NCBI RefSeq assembly: GCF_900099765.1
Contig: NZ_FNDX01000022.1
Location: 1 to 64,000 of the forward strand
DNA from: Paenibacillus typhae
GTDB lineage: Bacteria; Bacillota; Bacilli; Paenibacillales; Paenibacillaceae
Direction of reading: 5' to 3'
DNA length: 64,000 bases
The position numbers and the translations under genes were made by a program. Below are positions 31,642 to 40,858 of this stretch, piece by piece. Each line of letters opens with the position of its first letter. The first letter of the stretch is position 1. Under the pieces are notes generated by a model. It had not been told where the DNA came from and did no database searches. It worked only from the letters and a program-made list of their open reading frames with translations.

Positions 31642-33348
31642 ATGCATAAATCCAAGATCGGCACTTTGCTGCTGCTCCTTACCTGTATATTGACAGCATG
31701 CAATGGCGCGGGGACAGGCAGTAATTCCTACGCGGTACGTTACAGTAAAGCTGAAGAGAAAGCTGTGCCGGGCGGTACAGTTACCTATGCTTATACCTCC
31801 CCGTTTCAGGGAATATTTGATCCCGCTTTTTTTGAAGGGGAGGATGATTCAAATGTGCTTGATTTCATTACAGAGGGCATGTTCACGGTAAGAGATGACC
31901 TGACGACCGTCCCCAATATCGCATCCTGGAAGGAATCTGAGGATCATACTGTGTTTACCTTCAAAATCAGGCCTGGTGTCCGCTGGCATAACGGTGATGA
32001 GCTGACGGTTGAGGACTGGAAATTCGCACTGGAGACCATCGCCAGTCCTGATTATACGGGCTCCAGATACTATAGTGTAGAGATGATTAAAGGGGCCGAG
32101 GCCTATCACCGGGGAGAAACGGACGAACTGGCGGGAGTCAAGGTCATCGACCCGTATACGCTGAAGATTACAGTAAACTCTGCCCGGGTGAATACGATTG
32201 ATAATCTGTGGCCGTACCCGATGAACAAAAAATATTTTGAGGGAGTCGCAGTGAAGGATATGGCGGACAGCGACCAGGTGCGCAAGAGGCCGATCGGTAT
32301 CGGGCCCTTTGAGGTGACGGAGATTCAGCCCGGCCAGCTTGTCCGGATGAAAAGATTTGATAACTATTACAAGGGTAAGGCGCTGCTCGACGGAGTTGAC
32401 TATAAAGTCGTCGGCGATGAAGAGTTAACCGGACTGCTGGAAGATGGCAGCATTGATATCAGTACTGTACCAAGAGATACGTATTCTGCACTCCAACAGC
32501 TTGACAACATAACGCTAATGCAATCGGCAGAGCTTTCATACGAATACATAGGCTTCAAATTCGGACACTGGGACGAGTCAGCCCGGCAGAATGTTATGGA
32601 CAACCCTAAGTTTGCTGATAAGCGCCTGCGGCAGGCCATGTATTATGCGCTGGACCGGGAGGGAATCATTGAACGCTTCTCTTACGGTCTGGGTGAATTG
32701 ATTGAAACGCCGATCCCAAGCACCAGCTGGGCCAAAATACCGGACTCTGAAATTAACACGTACCCCTATGACCCGCAGAAGGCGGAGACACTGCTGCAGG
32801 AAGCGGGGTATACCGATATTGACGGCGACGGCTGGCGTGAAGATCCGCAGGGACAAAAGCTTATTATCCACTATGATGCGATGAGCGGGAACGCAACAGC
32901 GGAGGAGCGGACGCAGGCGGTTATGCAGAACTGGCGCGACATCGGCCTTAATGTGCAGCTTAATGGGGGCAAGCTTAAGGATTTGAACACTTTTTATGAA
33001 GCGGTTGAGAACGATGATCCTACAGTGGAAGTGTTCAATGGGGTATGGGGACTCGCAAGTGATCCTGATCCTTCCGGGCTGTGGCGTGTCTCTGATCTGT
33101 GGAATTATTCCCGCTGGTCATCTGAGCGAAGCGAAGAGCTGATCCTTGAAGGGGTGCAGGCCAAGGCTTATGACAGGGATTATCGCATGCAGGTCTACCA
33201 TGAATGGCAGCAGCTGATCAATGAAGAGGTGCCGATGATCTTTTTCGCGGAACGGACGAACATTACCGCCGTGAGCAAACGCCTGCAGGGCGTGCGGGTC
33301 AACTCCATCAGCAATATCAATGAGCCTGATAAATGGTGGATTAAATAA
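31642..33348 (+). CDS. Extracellular solute-binding lipoprotein, family 5 (oligopeptide type)
   Basis: 568 residues. Signal peptide with lipobox LTAC (C near residue 20). The family 5 (OppA/DppA) fold is clear: NVLDFITEGMFTVRDDLTTVPNIASWKESEDHTVFTFKIRPGVRWHNGDELTVEDWKFALE, and later YYALDREGIIERF and the DIDGDGWREDP segment. Such proteins capture peptides or other solutes and hand them to an ABC importer. No permease or ATPase gene is adjacent, so it is an orphan that may share a transporter encoded elsewhere or act in signalling. AAGGAAGAGCTAC precedes the ATG. Confidence 0.9.
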   Translation: MHKSKIGTLLLLLTCILTACNGAGTGSNSYAVRYSKAEEKAVPGGTVTYAYTSPFQGIFDPAFFEGEDDSNVLDFITEGMFTVRDDLTTVPNIASWKESEDHTVFTFKIRPGVRWHNGDELTVEDWKFALETIASPDYTGSRYYSVEMIKGAEAYHRGETDELAGVKVIDPYTLKITVNSARVNTIDNLWPYPMNKKYFEGVAVKDMADSDQVRKRPIGIGPFEVTEIQPGQLVRMKRFDNYYKGKALLDGVDYKVVGDEELTGLLEDGSIDISTVPRDTYSALQQLDNITLMQSAELSYEYIGFKFGHWDESARQNVMDNPKFADKRLRQAMYYALDREGIIERFSYGLGELIETPIPSTSWAKIPDSEINTYPYDPQKAETLLQEAGYTDIDGDGWREDPQGQKLIIHYDAMSGNATAEERTQAVMQNWRDIGLNVQLNGGKLKDLNTFYEAVENDDPTVEVFNGVWGLASDPDPSGLWRVSDLWNYSRWSSERSEELILEGVQAKAYDRDYRMQVYHEWQQLINEEVPMIFFAERTNITAVSKRLQGVRVNSISNINEPDKWWIK

Positions 33349-33362
33349 ATGAACTGAATAAT

Positions 33363-33423
33363 AAGCAGAACCTGAAGGATCAGCGGCAGAAAGGCTGCGG
33401 ACCGGATGGTTCTGCTTTTTTTT
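33363..33423 (+). terminator. Terminator after the lipoprotein gene
   Basis: AAGCAGAACC (33363-33372) pairs with GGTTCTGCTT (33408-33417) around a GCAG/CTGC inner hairpin; eight T follow. Confidence 0.88.
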
Positions 33424-33749
33424 GTGAAAATAAAATCAAAAGCGGATTTAGCACGTCATATACTTTAGGAACGAACGGCTGCTGCAGCATCATAATTGTC
33501 GTTTTTTGATATTTCTTTTTACAGGCCAAGTGATTACAATAGAAATATTGTTTGTGTCAAAGCCGTTTTCCAGGTTTATTCTACAATTAGAACGACCCTA
33601 ATTCCTGAAAGGGGGAACACTAAGACAGAAGTGGGGCAGACGAACAACAGCCGAGAGAAGTCCGGATATGAGCGCCTGCAAACCGCAGGCAGCCATTGTA
33701 AATAGATGCAAGCAATGATTATATTCCACAATAAAGAAGGAATCATTTG
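33424..33749. other. Leader region of the LCP gene, possibly structured
   Basis: No convincing gene. Around 33600-33700 there is a GGGGGAAC block and a stable GCCTGC/GCAGGC hairpin (about 33675-33692), G-rich and more GC-rich than the flanks. It could be a regulatory leader, but I cannot place it in a known class. Confidence 0.4.
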
Positions 33750-34787
33750 ATGAATATGAAAAAGCTGAAGAAAAGGTATATAGCTCTTATAGCTCTAGCT
33801 GTCATAATTTTAGGAGGGTTTCTGTTTCAGAAGCAGCTTGCAGTGCTGGCTTTTGACCTGTTCCTCTCTGACCGGGTAGAGGCGAAGCTGGAAGAGGAGT
33901 CCTACGTGCCGCTCGTTAAGGACAGCACATCTGCTGTTAAACCGGAGCCTGTCGTCTTCAAAAGCGATCCATTCTCCCTGATGCTGCTCGGAACGGACCA
34001 GCGCGGAAATGAAACTGCTCGTTCGGATACGATGATCTACGCCGTTGTCCGGCCGGAGGATTACAAGCTCCTGCTGATTTCCATTCCCCGAGATACGTAC
34101 ACAGAAATCATCGGTCACAGGGACAACAAAAAAGACAAAATCACCCATGCCTATGCATTCGGCGGCCAGCAGATGGCCAAAGATACACTGGAGGCGCTGC
34201 TCGGACATGATATCCAGTATTATGCGACAATCAACTTCCAGGGCCTGAAGGATGCAGTTGATGCCATTGGCGGCGTTCCGCTGCCCATCAAGAAGGATAT
34301 TGTCAATAAAGGCGCTGATCATGAGAAATTCACTATTGTAGGCGGCAAATCCAATTATAGCGGTGAAGAGGCGCTCAACTATACCCGTTACCGCGAGGAC
34401 AGTGATTTTAACCGGACCAAGCGCCAGCAGGTCTTTATTGATGTGGTTGCGAATAAAATGTTATCGATCAGCCAAATCGGCAAAATCCCTGAGCTGCTTG
34501 ATATTATGGGCGAGAATTTCAAGACCGACATGGAGCCGTCGCTGATTATCAGTCTGGCCAAGAAGTTCATGGGCGGCAAGGATATGGATATATCCAGCTT
34601 TACCGTTATGGGTGAAGGCAAAAAGATTGACGGTGTGTATTATGACATCGTTGATGAAGAGGATTTGAGTGAGGCGCAGGCTATGATTGATAACTGGATG
34701 AATGCCAGCACACCGGTCAGCCAGCTGATTGAGCCCGGCAAAGCGGCAAATGCACTGGAGCCGAAGGCTACAGCAACAGCAGAATAA
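33750..34787 (+). CDS. LytR-CpsA-Psr (LCP) family cell-wall ligase
   Basis: 345 residues from ATG 33750, eight bases after GAAGGA. One N-terminal transmembrane segment (about 10-28) places the rest outside the membrane. The LCP domain starts at PFSLMLLGTDQRGNETARSDTMIYAVV, with the lipid-phosphate-binding arginines in SIPRDTY and later YTRYREDSDFNRTKRQQ. LCP enzymes transfer wall teichoic acids or other anionic glycopolymers from a polyprenyl carrier to peptidoglycan. The Ala/Thr-rich C-terminus is unordered. It is probably monocistronic. Confidence 0.92.
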   Translation: MNMKKLKKRYIALIALAVIILGGFLFQKQLAVLAFDLFLSDRVEAKLEEESYVPLVKDSTSAVKPEPVVFKSDPFSLMLLGTDQRGNETARSDTMIYAVVRPEDYKLLLISIPRDTYTEIIGHRDNKKDKITHAYAFGGQQMAKDTLEALLGHDIQYYATINFQGLKDAVDAIGGVPLPIKKDIVNKGADHEKFTIVGGKSNYSGEEALNYTRYREDSDFNRTKRQQVFIDVVANKMLSISQIGKIPELLDIMGENFKTDMEPSLIISLAKKFMGGKDMDISSFTVMGEGKKIDGVYYDIVDEEDLSEAQAMIDNWMNASTPVSQLIEPGKAANALEPKATATAE

Positions 34788-34816
34788 CCGCACGTAAATA
34801 CCATAGAAGTATAAAT

Positions 34817-34849
34817 GCAGCAGCCATGTGTAATGTTAGTGGCTGCTGC
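34817..34849 (+). terminator. Hairpin after the LCP gene
   Basis: GCAGCAGCCA and TGGCTGCTGC form a ten-pair stem, but only a short T-tract follows, so termination is less certain. Confidence 0.5.
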
Positions 34850-34962
34850 TTACTGTCTTCGTGGTATAATGAAATGGAACGACTCGCCGGGTGAAACGTA
34901 TGATTACGGGTGCCCTTAGAAGCAGGGTTAATTCCTTCGGAATTCTTTGAGGAGGATCAGAG

Positions 34963-35400
34963 ATGAATATTGCGTTTTTTTTACTTCCCAAGCAGGAGGT
35001 GGCCTGCGTTACACTGGATTCGACGCTGCGCCAGACCCTGGAAAGGATGGAGTTTCACCGCTATACTGCTGTACCGATTCTTAACAGGAACGGAGAATAC
35101 GCCGGAACGGTAACAGAAGGCGATCTGCTGTGGTACATGAAGGATTCAGGCGGAACGGTTACTTTTGAGAATGCTTCCAAGTTTCTGCTTAAGGATGTGC
35201 CGCTGCGGATGAATAATCTGCCGGTATCCATTGATGCTGATATGGAGGATCTGATTAATTTGGCCAAGGTGCAGAATTTCGTGCCGGTGGTCGATGATAT
35301 GAACCGTTTCATCGGTATTGTCCGCCGGAGCCAGATTATTGAATACTGCGAGAAGGTCGTTTCGCGTCAATCGCAAGCCCAGGCGCAGGAATCATTATAA
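34963..35400 (+). CDS. Tandem CBS-domain protein
   Basis: 145 residues containing a pair of CBS motifs: TLRQTLERMEFHRYTAVPILNRNGEYAGTVTEGDLLWYM and DADMEDLINLAKVQNFVPVVDDMNRFIGIVRRSQIIEY. CBS pairs bind adenosyl ligands (AMP, ATP, c-di-AMP, SAM) and regulate partners. It lacks any catalytic domain. The c-di-AMP phosphodiesterase gene gdpP lies two genes downstream, so a c-di-AMP link is possible but speculative. ATG 34963 follows GAGGAGGATCAGAG. Confidence 0.85.
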   Translation: MNIAFFLLPKQEVACVTLDSTLRQTLERMEFHRYTAVPILNRNGEYAGTVTEGDLLWYMKDSGGTVTFENASKFLLKDVPLRMNNLPVSIDADMEDLINLAKVQNFVPVVDDMNRFIGIVRRSQIIEYCEKVVSRQSQAQAQESL

Positions 35401-35436
35401 TGATTAACTGATTGCAGAAGCAGATGGAGCACTGAT

Positions 35437-35479
35437 AAGGCCTGTATTTCCGGCATATAACGGAATGCGGGCCTTTTTT
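35437..35479 (+). terminator. Terminator after the CBS gene
   Basis: AAGGCCTGTATTTCCG pairs with CGGAATGCGGGCCTT (35461-35475), T-run to 35479. Confidence 0.88.
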
Positions 35480-35582
35480 GAAGGGCTCTTTAGCTAAGGC
35501 TTTCAGGCGCTGGGGGTTCCGTGTGACCGGGAAATATTTATGCTATAATGGAGAATAATGCTTTTGCCGGAGGTAGAGAGAC

Positions 35583-35894
35583 GTGCCGAATGTGCCGAAG
35601 GATCTGGATGTAGCCAAACGCGCCAAAGTAATTGAGTGGTTAAAGACCGAAGTGATCGACCAAGTGTCACGGCTGTTTAAGGCGCTTTGGGAAGGCAGCA
35701 CCGCCCGTGTAGGTGACAGTCTGGCCAGCCTGATTATGAGCTCTTACATCCTGGGACGCCGGCTTGGACTCCCTTACCGGGAGCTTGATGACCTGCTGCT
35801 GGAGAAGCTAAGGAAGCACAGGCAGGAAGGGCACCAGCTTGAAGAATGGTACAATGATATATCTGCATTAGAAGAACATATGCGTAAGAGGTGA
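35583..35894 (+). CDS. MazG-like family protein
   Basis: 103 residues from GTG 35583 after GGAGGTAGAGAGAC. The sequence VIEWLKTEVIDQVSRLFKALWEGSTARVGDSLASLIMSSYILGRRLGLPYRELDDLL resembles the small all-alpha MazG-like group often found before yybS in Paenibacillaceae. The canonical EExxE metal ligands are not obvious, so pyrophosphohydrolase activity is uncertain. Gap of 6 bases to yybS, hence co-transcribed. Confidence 0.72.
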   Translation: MPNVPKDLDVAKRAKVIEWLKTEVIDQVSRLFKALWEGSTARVGDSLASLIMSSYILGRRLGLPYRELDDLLLEKLRKHRQEGHQLEEWYNDISALEEHMRKR

Positions 35895-35900
35895 AAACTG

Positions 35901-36818
35901 TTGAAATTCCGCTGGACATCTGTGGCATGGAGCATCGCATACTTACTGCTGCTGTTATCCCTGTCCACCCCGCTGCTCATTATTACTACACTATTCCTGA
36001 TTATTCCGGCTGTAGTGCTGTTCACTACCCTGAACACGAAACAGTTTATTCTTCATCTATTGCCAGTCCTGCTGATCGTAGGCCTGATTACACCTGTCTA
36101 TGTGCTGTTAGCGCTCTATTTCCTGATTCCTGCGCTCGTGATGGGAAGATGGTACAGGAAGCGCTCCTCGGCATTGTCTACCATTCTGGCCGGAACCATT
36201 ACGATTCTCGGGCAGTTTCTGCTGCTTCTTGTCGTGGGTACCGCGTTGTTTGATTTTAGCCTAACCAGTTATGTAACAGATACGGTGCAGATGGTTGCAG
36301 ACATATTGGCTGAACTTGGCACAGGCAACCCGCTGGCCAGTGAATTCGTTCTTACTTCCAAGGATGTAAGTGATATCAGCTTTATGACCATACAGGTGAT
36401 TCCAATAACGCTGATTATGAGCTCTTTTATAATGGCTGTAATCACCCATTCCATTGTCCGCCCTATTCTTAACAGTATGGAATATGCGGTTCCGAAACTG
36501 AAGCCTGCACGTGAATGGAGACTCTCCAGATCATTTATCTGGTACTACTTGATTGGCGTCATCATCAGCTTTATCTTCGGCAATTCGGACAGCGGCTTTA
36601 TGCCGATGATCAGCGCCAACCTGCTGCCGCTGCTCCAGGCTGTCTTTATCATCCAGACCATCGGCTTCATGTTCTTTATTGTCCATGAGCTCAAGTGGAG
36701 CAAGGTTGTGGCGGTTGTGCTGTCACTGCTGGTTCTCTGGATACCGGGACTTTGGATTATCGGTGTTATCGACATTGCCTTCCCGCTGCGGGAGTTTGTG
36801 AAGAAATCGAAACGATAG
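35901..36818 (+). CDS. yybS: YybS family (DUF2232) membrane protein
   Basis: 305 residues from TTG 35901 after AGAGGTGAAAACTG. About seven or eight hydrophobic segments run through the protein, for example 12-40, 48-75, 95-120, 170-190, 210-232 and 250-290. DUF2232/YybS proteins precede gdpP in most Bacillales; function unknown, possibly an S-component-like or envelope protein. Twelve bases separate it from gdpP, so one operon yybS-gdpP-rplI-dnaB is likely. Confidence 0.88.
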   Translation: MKFRWTSVAWSIAYLLLLLSLSTPLLIITTLFLIIPAVVLFTTLNTKQFILHLLPVLLIVGLITPVYVLLALYFLIPALVMGRWYRKRSSALSTILAGTITILGQFLLLLVVGTALFDFSLTSYVTDTVQMVADILAELGTGNPLASEFVLTSKDVSDISFMTIQVIPITLIMSSFIMAVITHSIVRPILNSMEYAVPKLKPAREWRLSRSFIWYYLIGVIISFIFGNSDSGFMPMISANLLPLLQAVFIIQTIGFMFFIVHELKWSKVVAVVLSLLVLWIPGLWIIGVIDIAFPLREFVKKSKR

Positions 36819-36829
36819 GGTGAGAGGTC

Positions 36830-38839
36830 ATGCCTAAATTTCTGCAAAGACGCTGGCACGGCTATCATACCGTATGGGCGTTCCTGCTGATGCTGGTCCT
36901 TATTATCATTGTCAGCAGCTATAACTGGGTTCTCGGTGTGGCCAGCCTGTTTCTGGCTGGCACGCTGTGCTTCTCAATGCTGCAGGCGGAGCTCTCGTTC
37001 CGGCGCAATCTGGTGGAGTATATCAACGGGCTGTCCTTCCGGATCAAAAGGGTGGAAGGCGAGGCGGTCAGCATGCTTCCCCTTGGCATCATCCTGTACA
37101 GTGAGGACCGAACTGTGGAATGGCATAACCGCAACGCCAGTGATATCTTCAGCCGCAAGACACTGGTAGGTGAAGAGCTGCAGGAGCTGCTGCCTGGTGT
37201 AGTGCCTGCACTGGCCGCAGGCGGTCCGGTGAAGCGGGAGGCGGCCAGGGATACCGGCGCACTGAAGGATGTCAGACAGGAAATCACTGTAGACGACCGG
37301 TATTACCAAGCGGTGATCATTCCCAGTGAACGCATGCTGTACTTATACGATATTACGGAGCTTGTGGTGCTTCGTGAACGCTATGAGGAAGAGAAGCTGG
37401 CCATCGGTATTGTCATGATGGACAATCTGGATGAGGCCGCCCAGGGCATGGATGACCAGCAGCGGACTTCGCTGATTGCCAAGGTAGCCAGCGAGATTAC
37501 GGAATGGAGCAAGCAGTTCGAGGTCTATCTGCGGCGGCTGTCTTCAGAGCGGTATCTGATGCTGCTTAATCACCGCAGCCTGCAGGCGCTGGAAGAGAGC
37601 CGGTTCGTCATACTCGATGAAGTGCGCGAGATGACGGCTGATCTTAAAGTGCCGATGACCCTGAGCATCGGACTTGCTTACGGAACGGAGTCTGCAAGCG
37701 AGCTCGGGGCGCTGGCCCAGTCCAGCCTGGATATGGCGCTCGGACGCGGCGGCGACCAGGCTGCGGTGAAGGCAGGCCAGCGCCTGTCCTTCTACGGCGG
37801 CAAGAGCAATGCTGCAGAGAAGCGGACCCGGGTCCGGGCAAGGGTCATCGCCCATGCGCTGCGCGACCTTATGCAGGAGAGCGACAAGGTGCTGATTATG
37901 GGCCACCGCACGCCAGACATTGACGCGATCGGTGCTTCAATCGGCCTGCTGAAGGCGGCACAGATGTACAATGTGGAAGCCAGCATTGTCACGGAGGGGC
38001 CGAACCCGTCCATAACCCGGATGCTGGAACAGATCAAGCGGGATGAGGAGCTGTACAGCAATTTCATCACCACCGAGCAGGCACTCCAGATGATGACCGA
38101 GCATACGCTGCTCATCGTTGTAGATACCCATAAAGCCTCAATGACTATGGAGCCGCGGCTGGTGCAGTATGCCAGCCGGATCGTTGTCGTTGACCATCAC
38201 CGGCGGGGTGAGGAGTTCATCAATGATGCCGTGCTGGTCTATCTGGAGCCGTATGCCTCCTCAACCTGTGAGCTGGTAACGGAGCTGCTGCAGTATATTC
38301 ACGACAAGATCAAGCTAAGCCCGCTGGAGGCGACCATGCTGCTAGCCGGTATTACGGTGGATACGAAGCATTTTGCCCTCCATACCGGCTCCCGCACCTT
38401 TGAGGCAGCAGGCTTCCTGCGGCGGATTGGGGCAGATACAATCCTGATCCAGCGTATGCTGAAGGAGGATCTGCAGGAGTATATCTCCAAAGCCGAAATT
38501 ATCAAACATGCGCGGATGGTGTATGATCATATTGCACTGGTTGTAACGTCACCGGGCATGAAAATCCCGCAGCTGCTGATTGCCCAGACTGCAGATACTC
38601 TACTGGGCATGACCAATGTGGTGGCGTCCTTTGTCATCAGCGAGCGGCCTGACGGCCTGATCGGCATCAGCGCGCGTTCACTGGGACGGATGAACGTGCA
38701 GGTCGTGATGGAGAAGCTGGGCGGCGGCGGACACCTGTCCAATGCGGCGGTGCAGCTTGAAGGAACCTGTAAGGAAGCAGAGGCCAGACTGCTTGAAGTG
38801 CTGGCGGAAATTGAAGCGAAAGAGGGGCTGTTCGAATGA
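36830..38839 (+). CDS. gdpP: Cyclic-di-AMP phosphodiesterase GdpP (YybT)
   Basis: 669 residues. Two transmembrane segments near residues 18-55, a PAS-like domain (about 85-160), a degenerate GGDEF domain (about 185-310), and a DHH/DHHA1 catalytic module (about 340-665). Catalytic motifs are MGHRTPDIDAIGASIG (metal-binding D residues), VVDHHRR with the DHH triad, and the GGGGH of DHHA1 near 630. It breaks down c-di-AMP to pApA, and so influences turgor, beta-lactam tolerance and potassium uptake. The stop overlaps the rplI start by 4 bases. Confidence 0.96.
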   Translation: MPKFLQRRWHGYHTVWAFLLMLVLIIIVSSYNWVLGVASLFLAGTLCFSMLQAELSFRRNLVEYINGLSFRIKRVEGEAVSMLPLGIILYSEDRTVEWHNRNASDIFSRKTLVGEELQELLPGVVPALAAGGPVKREAARDTGALKDVRQEITVDDRYYQAVIIPSERMLYLYDITELVVLRERYEEEKLAIGIVMMDNLDEAAQGMDDQQRTSLIAKVASEITEWSKQFEVYLRRLSSERYLMLLNHRSLQALEESRFVILDEVREMTADLKVPMTLSIGLAYGTESASELGALAQSSLDMALGRGGDQAAVKAGQRLSFYGGKSNAAEKRTRVRARVIAHALRDLMQESDKVLIMGHRTPDIDAIGASIGLLKAAQMYNVEASIVTEGPNPSITRMLEQIKRDEELYSNFITTEQALQMMTEHTLLIVVDTHKASMTMEPRLVQYASRIVVVDHHRRGEEFINDAVLVYLEPYASSTCELVTELLQYIHDKIKLSPLEATMLLAGITVDTKHFALHTGSRTFEAAGFLRRIGADTILIQRMLKEDLQEYISKAEIIKHARMVYDHIALVVTSPGMKIPQLLIAQTADTLLGMTNVVASFVISERPDGLIGISARSLGRMNVQVVMEKLGGGGHLSNAAVQLEGTCKEAEARLLEVLAEIEAKEGLFE

Positions 38840-39282
38840 AGGTCATTTTTATAAAAGATGTTAAGGGACAAGGTAAAAAAGGGCAGGTTAAAGAGGTTTC
38901 GGAAGGCTACGCAACGAACTTCCTGCTTCCGCGCGGACTCGTACGTCCGGCTACTGACGGCAACGTTAAGACACTGGAGAACCAGGCTGCCGCCGAACAG
39001 CGCAAGAAGGAACAGGAGAAAGAGGAAGCAGTACAGCTTGGCAAGAAGCTGGACGAGCTCACCCTGACGCTCAAAGCAAAATCAGGTGAAGGCGGCCGGC
39101 TGTTCGGGGCAATCACCAGCAAGCAGATTGCCGAGACGCTTGCAGCGACACAGGGCATCGTAATCGACAAACGCAAGATTGAGCTGAACGATCCTATCCG
39201 ACATATCGGCACATTCCAGATTCATGTGAAGCTGCATACTGAAGTAAAGGCTAACCTCACGGTTCAGGTAACGGAGGAGTAA
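38836..39282 (+). CDS. rplI: 50S ribosomal protein L9
   Basis: 148 residues. The N-terminal RNA-binding domain MKVIFIKDVKGQGKKGQVKEVSEGYATNFLLPRGL is typical of L9, followed by the long helix (about 45-75, very rich in Glu/Lys) and the C-terminal domain. L9 sits at the base of the L1 stalk and affects frame maintenance. It overlaps gdpP and is followed one base later by dnaB. Confidence 0.97.
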   Translation: MKVIFIKDVKGQGKKGQVKEVSEGYATNFLLPRGLVRPATDGNVKTLENQAAAEQRKKEQEKEEAVQLGKKLDELTLTLKAKSGEGGRLFGAITSKQIAETLAATQGIVIDKRKIELNDPIRHIGTFQIHVKLHTEVKANLTVQVTEE

Positions 39283-39283
39283 A

Positions 39284-40645
39284 ATGGGTGGAGATCTCTT
39301 TTTCGATCGGATTCCCCCGCAGAATCTGGAGGCGGAGCAGGCCGTACTAGGTGCTGTTCTGCTGCATGATGAGGCGCTGATTACAGCGATGGAGCGGGTG
39401 CAAACCGAAGACTTCTACGACAAACCGCATCAGATGATCTTTGAGGCGATGGTGCAGCTCGGAGAAGAGAGCCAGCCGATTGACCTGATTACACTGACCT
39501 CCCGGTTACAGGATAAGGGAGAGCTTGAGGATATCGGCGGTGTCAGCTATCTGGCTAAGCTGGCCCATGCAGTGCCGACTGCAGCCAACGTGGACTACTA
39601 TGCCCAGATCATTGAAGAAAAGGCGATGCTGCGGCGGCTGATCCGCACAGCTACGCAGATTGTCAGCGAAGGCTACACCGGGGGCGAAGATGTAGGCATT
39701 ATGCTGAGCGATGCCGAGCGGCGGATCCTGGAAATCTCCAACCGGCGCAGCGGCAGCGGCTTTATTGCCATCCGTGATGTCGTGATGGAAGTATTCGACC
39801 GAGTAGAAATGCTCCATCAGAATAAAGGCAATACCTCGGGGATTCCGACCGGCTTCGTTGACCTTGATCATATGACCAACGGCTTTCAGCGCAATGACCT
39901 GATTATTGTTGCTGCCCGTCCGTCTGTCGGCAAGACAGCGTTCGCGCTGAATATAGCCCAGAACGTGGCAGTCCGCGCTCAGGAGACCGTGGCGATCTTC
40001 AGTTTGGAAATGTCGGCGGCCCAGCTGGTACAGCGTATGATCTGCGCCGAGGCTAATCTGGATGCCAATATCATGCGTACCGGCGAATTCAAAAATGATG
40101 ACGACTGGTCCAAGCTGACCATGGGAATTCAGGCCTTGGCCGAGTCAGAAATCTACATTGATGATACTCCGGGGATTACGGTTACCGATATCCGCGCCAA
40201 ATGCCGCAGGCTGAAGAAGGAAAAAGGCCTTGGCATGATCGTCATCGACTACCTGCAGCTGATTCAGGGACGCGGCAAGCCTGGCGAGAACCGCCAGCAG
40301 GAGGTCTCAGAGATTTCCCGTACGCTGAAGCAGATTGCCCGTGAGCTGGACGTTCCGGTTATTGCCCTGTCCCAGCTCAGCCGCGGTGTAGAGCAGCGTC
40401 AGGACAAGCGCCCGATGATGAGTGACCTCCGTGAATCCGGTTCAATCGAGCAGGATGCCGATATTGTAGCGTTCCTGTACCGTGACGATTACTATAACCA
40501 GGATACGGAGAAAAAGAATATTATCGAAATCATTATTGCCAAGCAGCGTAACGGTCCAGTAGGCACCGTGGAGCTTGTATTTCTGAAGAACTTTAACAAG
40601 TTCGTCAACTACGAGCGAGCGCACTCTGAACCGTTTGCAGGTTAG
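39284..40645 (+). CDS. dnaB: Replicative DNA helicase (DnaB family; DnaC in B. subtilis)
   Basis: 453 residues, usual length. N-terminal domain with IPPQNLEAEQAVLGAVL, linker helix, and RecA-like C-terminal domain with Walker A ARPSVGKTAFALN (about 208), Walker B MIVIDYLQLIQG and the arginine-finger region ESGSIEQDADIVAFLYRDDYY. The hexamer unwinds DNA at the replication fork and interacts with primase and DnaI-type loaders elsewhere on the chromosome. No intein is present at the Walker A or B positions. Strong terminator follows. Confidence 0.98.
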   Translation: MGGDLFFDRIPPQNLEAEQAVLGAVLLHDEALITAMERVQTEDFYDKPHQMIFEAMVQLGEESQPIDLITLTSRLQDKGELEDIGGVSYLAKLAHAVPTAANVDYYAQIIEEKAMLRRLIRTATQIVSEGYTGGEDVGIMLSDAERRILEISNRRSGSGFIAIRDVVMEVFDRVEMLHQNKGNTSGIPTGFVDLDHMTNGFQRNDLIIVAARPSVGKTAFALNIAQNVAVRAQETVAIFSLEMSAAQLVQRMICAEANLDANIMRTGEFKNDDDWSKLTMGIQALAESEIYIDDTPGITVTDIRAKCRRLKKEKGLGMIVIDYLQLIQGRGKPGENRQQEVSEISRTLKQIARELDVPVIALSQLSRGVEQRQDKRPMMSDLRESGSIEQDADIVAFLYRDDYYNQDTEKKNIIEIIIAKQRNGPVGTVELVFLKNFNKFVNYERAHSEPFAG

Positions 40646-40664
40646 GCAATTTATGCACAATATC

Positions 40665-40703
40665 CGAACGATCATACATTTACCTGTGTGATCGTTCGTT
40701 TTT
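40665..40703 (+). terminator. Terminator after dnaB
   Basis: CGAACGATCATACA (40665-40678) and TGTGTGATCGTTCG (40685-40698), T-run. Confidence 0.94.
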
Positions 40704-40705
40704 AT

Positions 40706-40734
40706 TTGACTTTAAAAAGTACCGCTGTTACACT
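40706..40734 (+). promoter_or_regulatory. Promoter of purA
   Basis: TTGACT (40706-40711), 17-base spacer, TACACT (40729-40734). The 5' leader of about 120 bases shows no PurBox that I can call with confidence. Confidence 0.6.
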
Positions 40735-40858
40735 GGTTATTGTGCTTTAGCGGGTTAAACCCGCATAGCGTCCGGAGGGCTGCGTACATAGGAACGTTGT
40801 ACAGGGCCCATATTATTATAAATAATGGTGCTAAAGTGGCGCCAACGGAGGAATGAAT

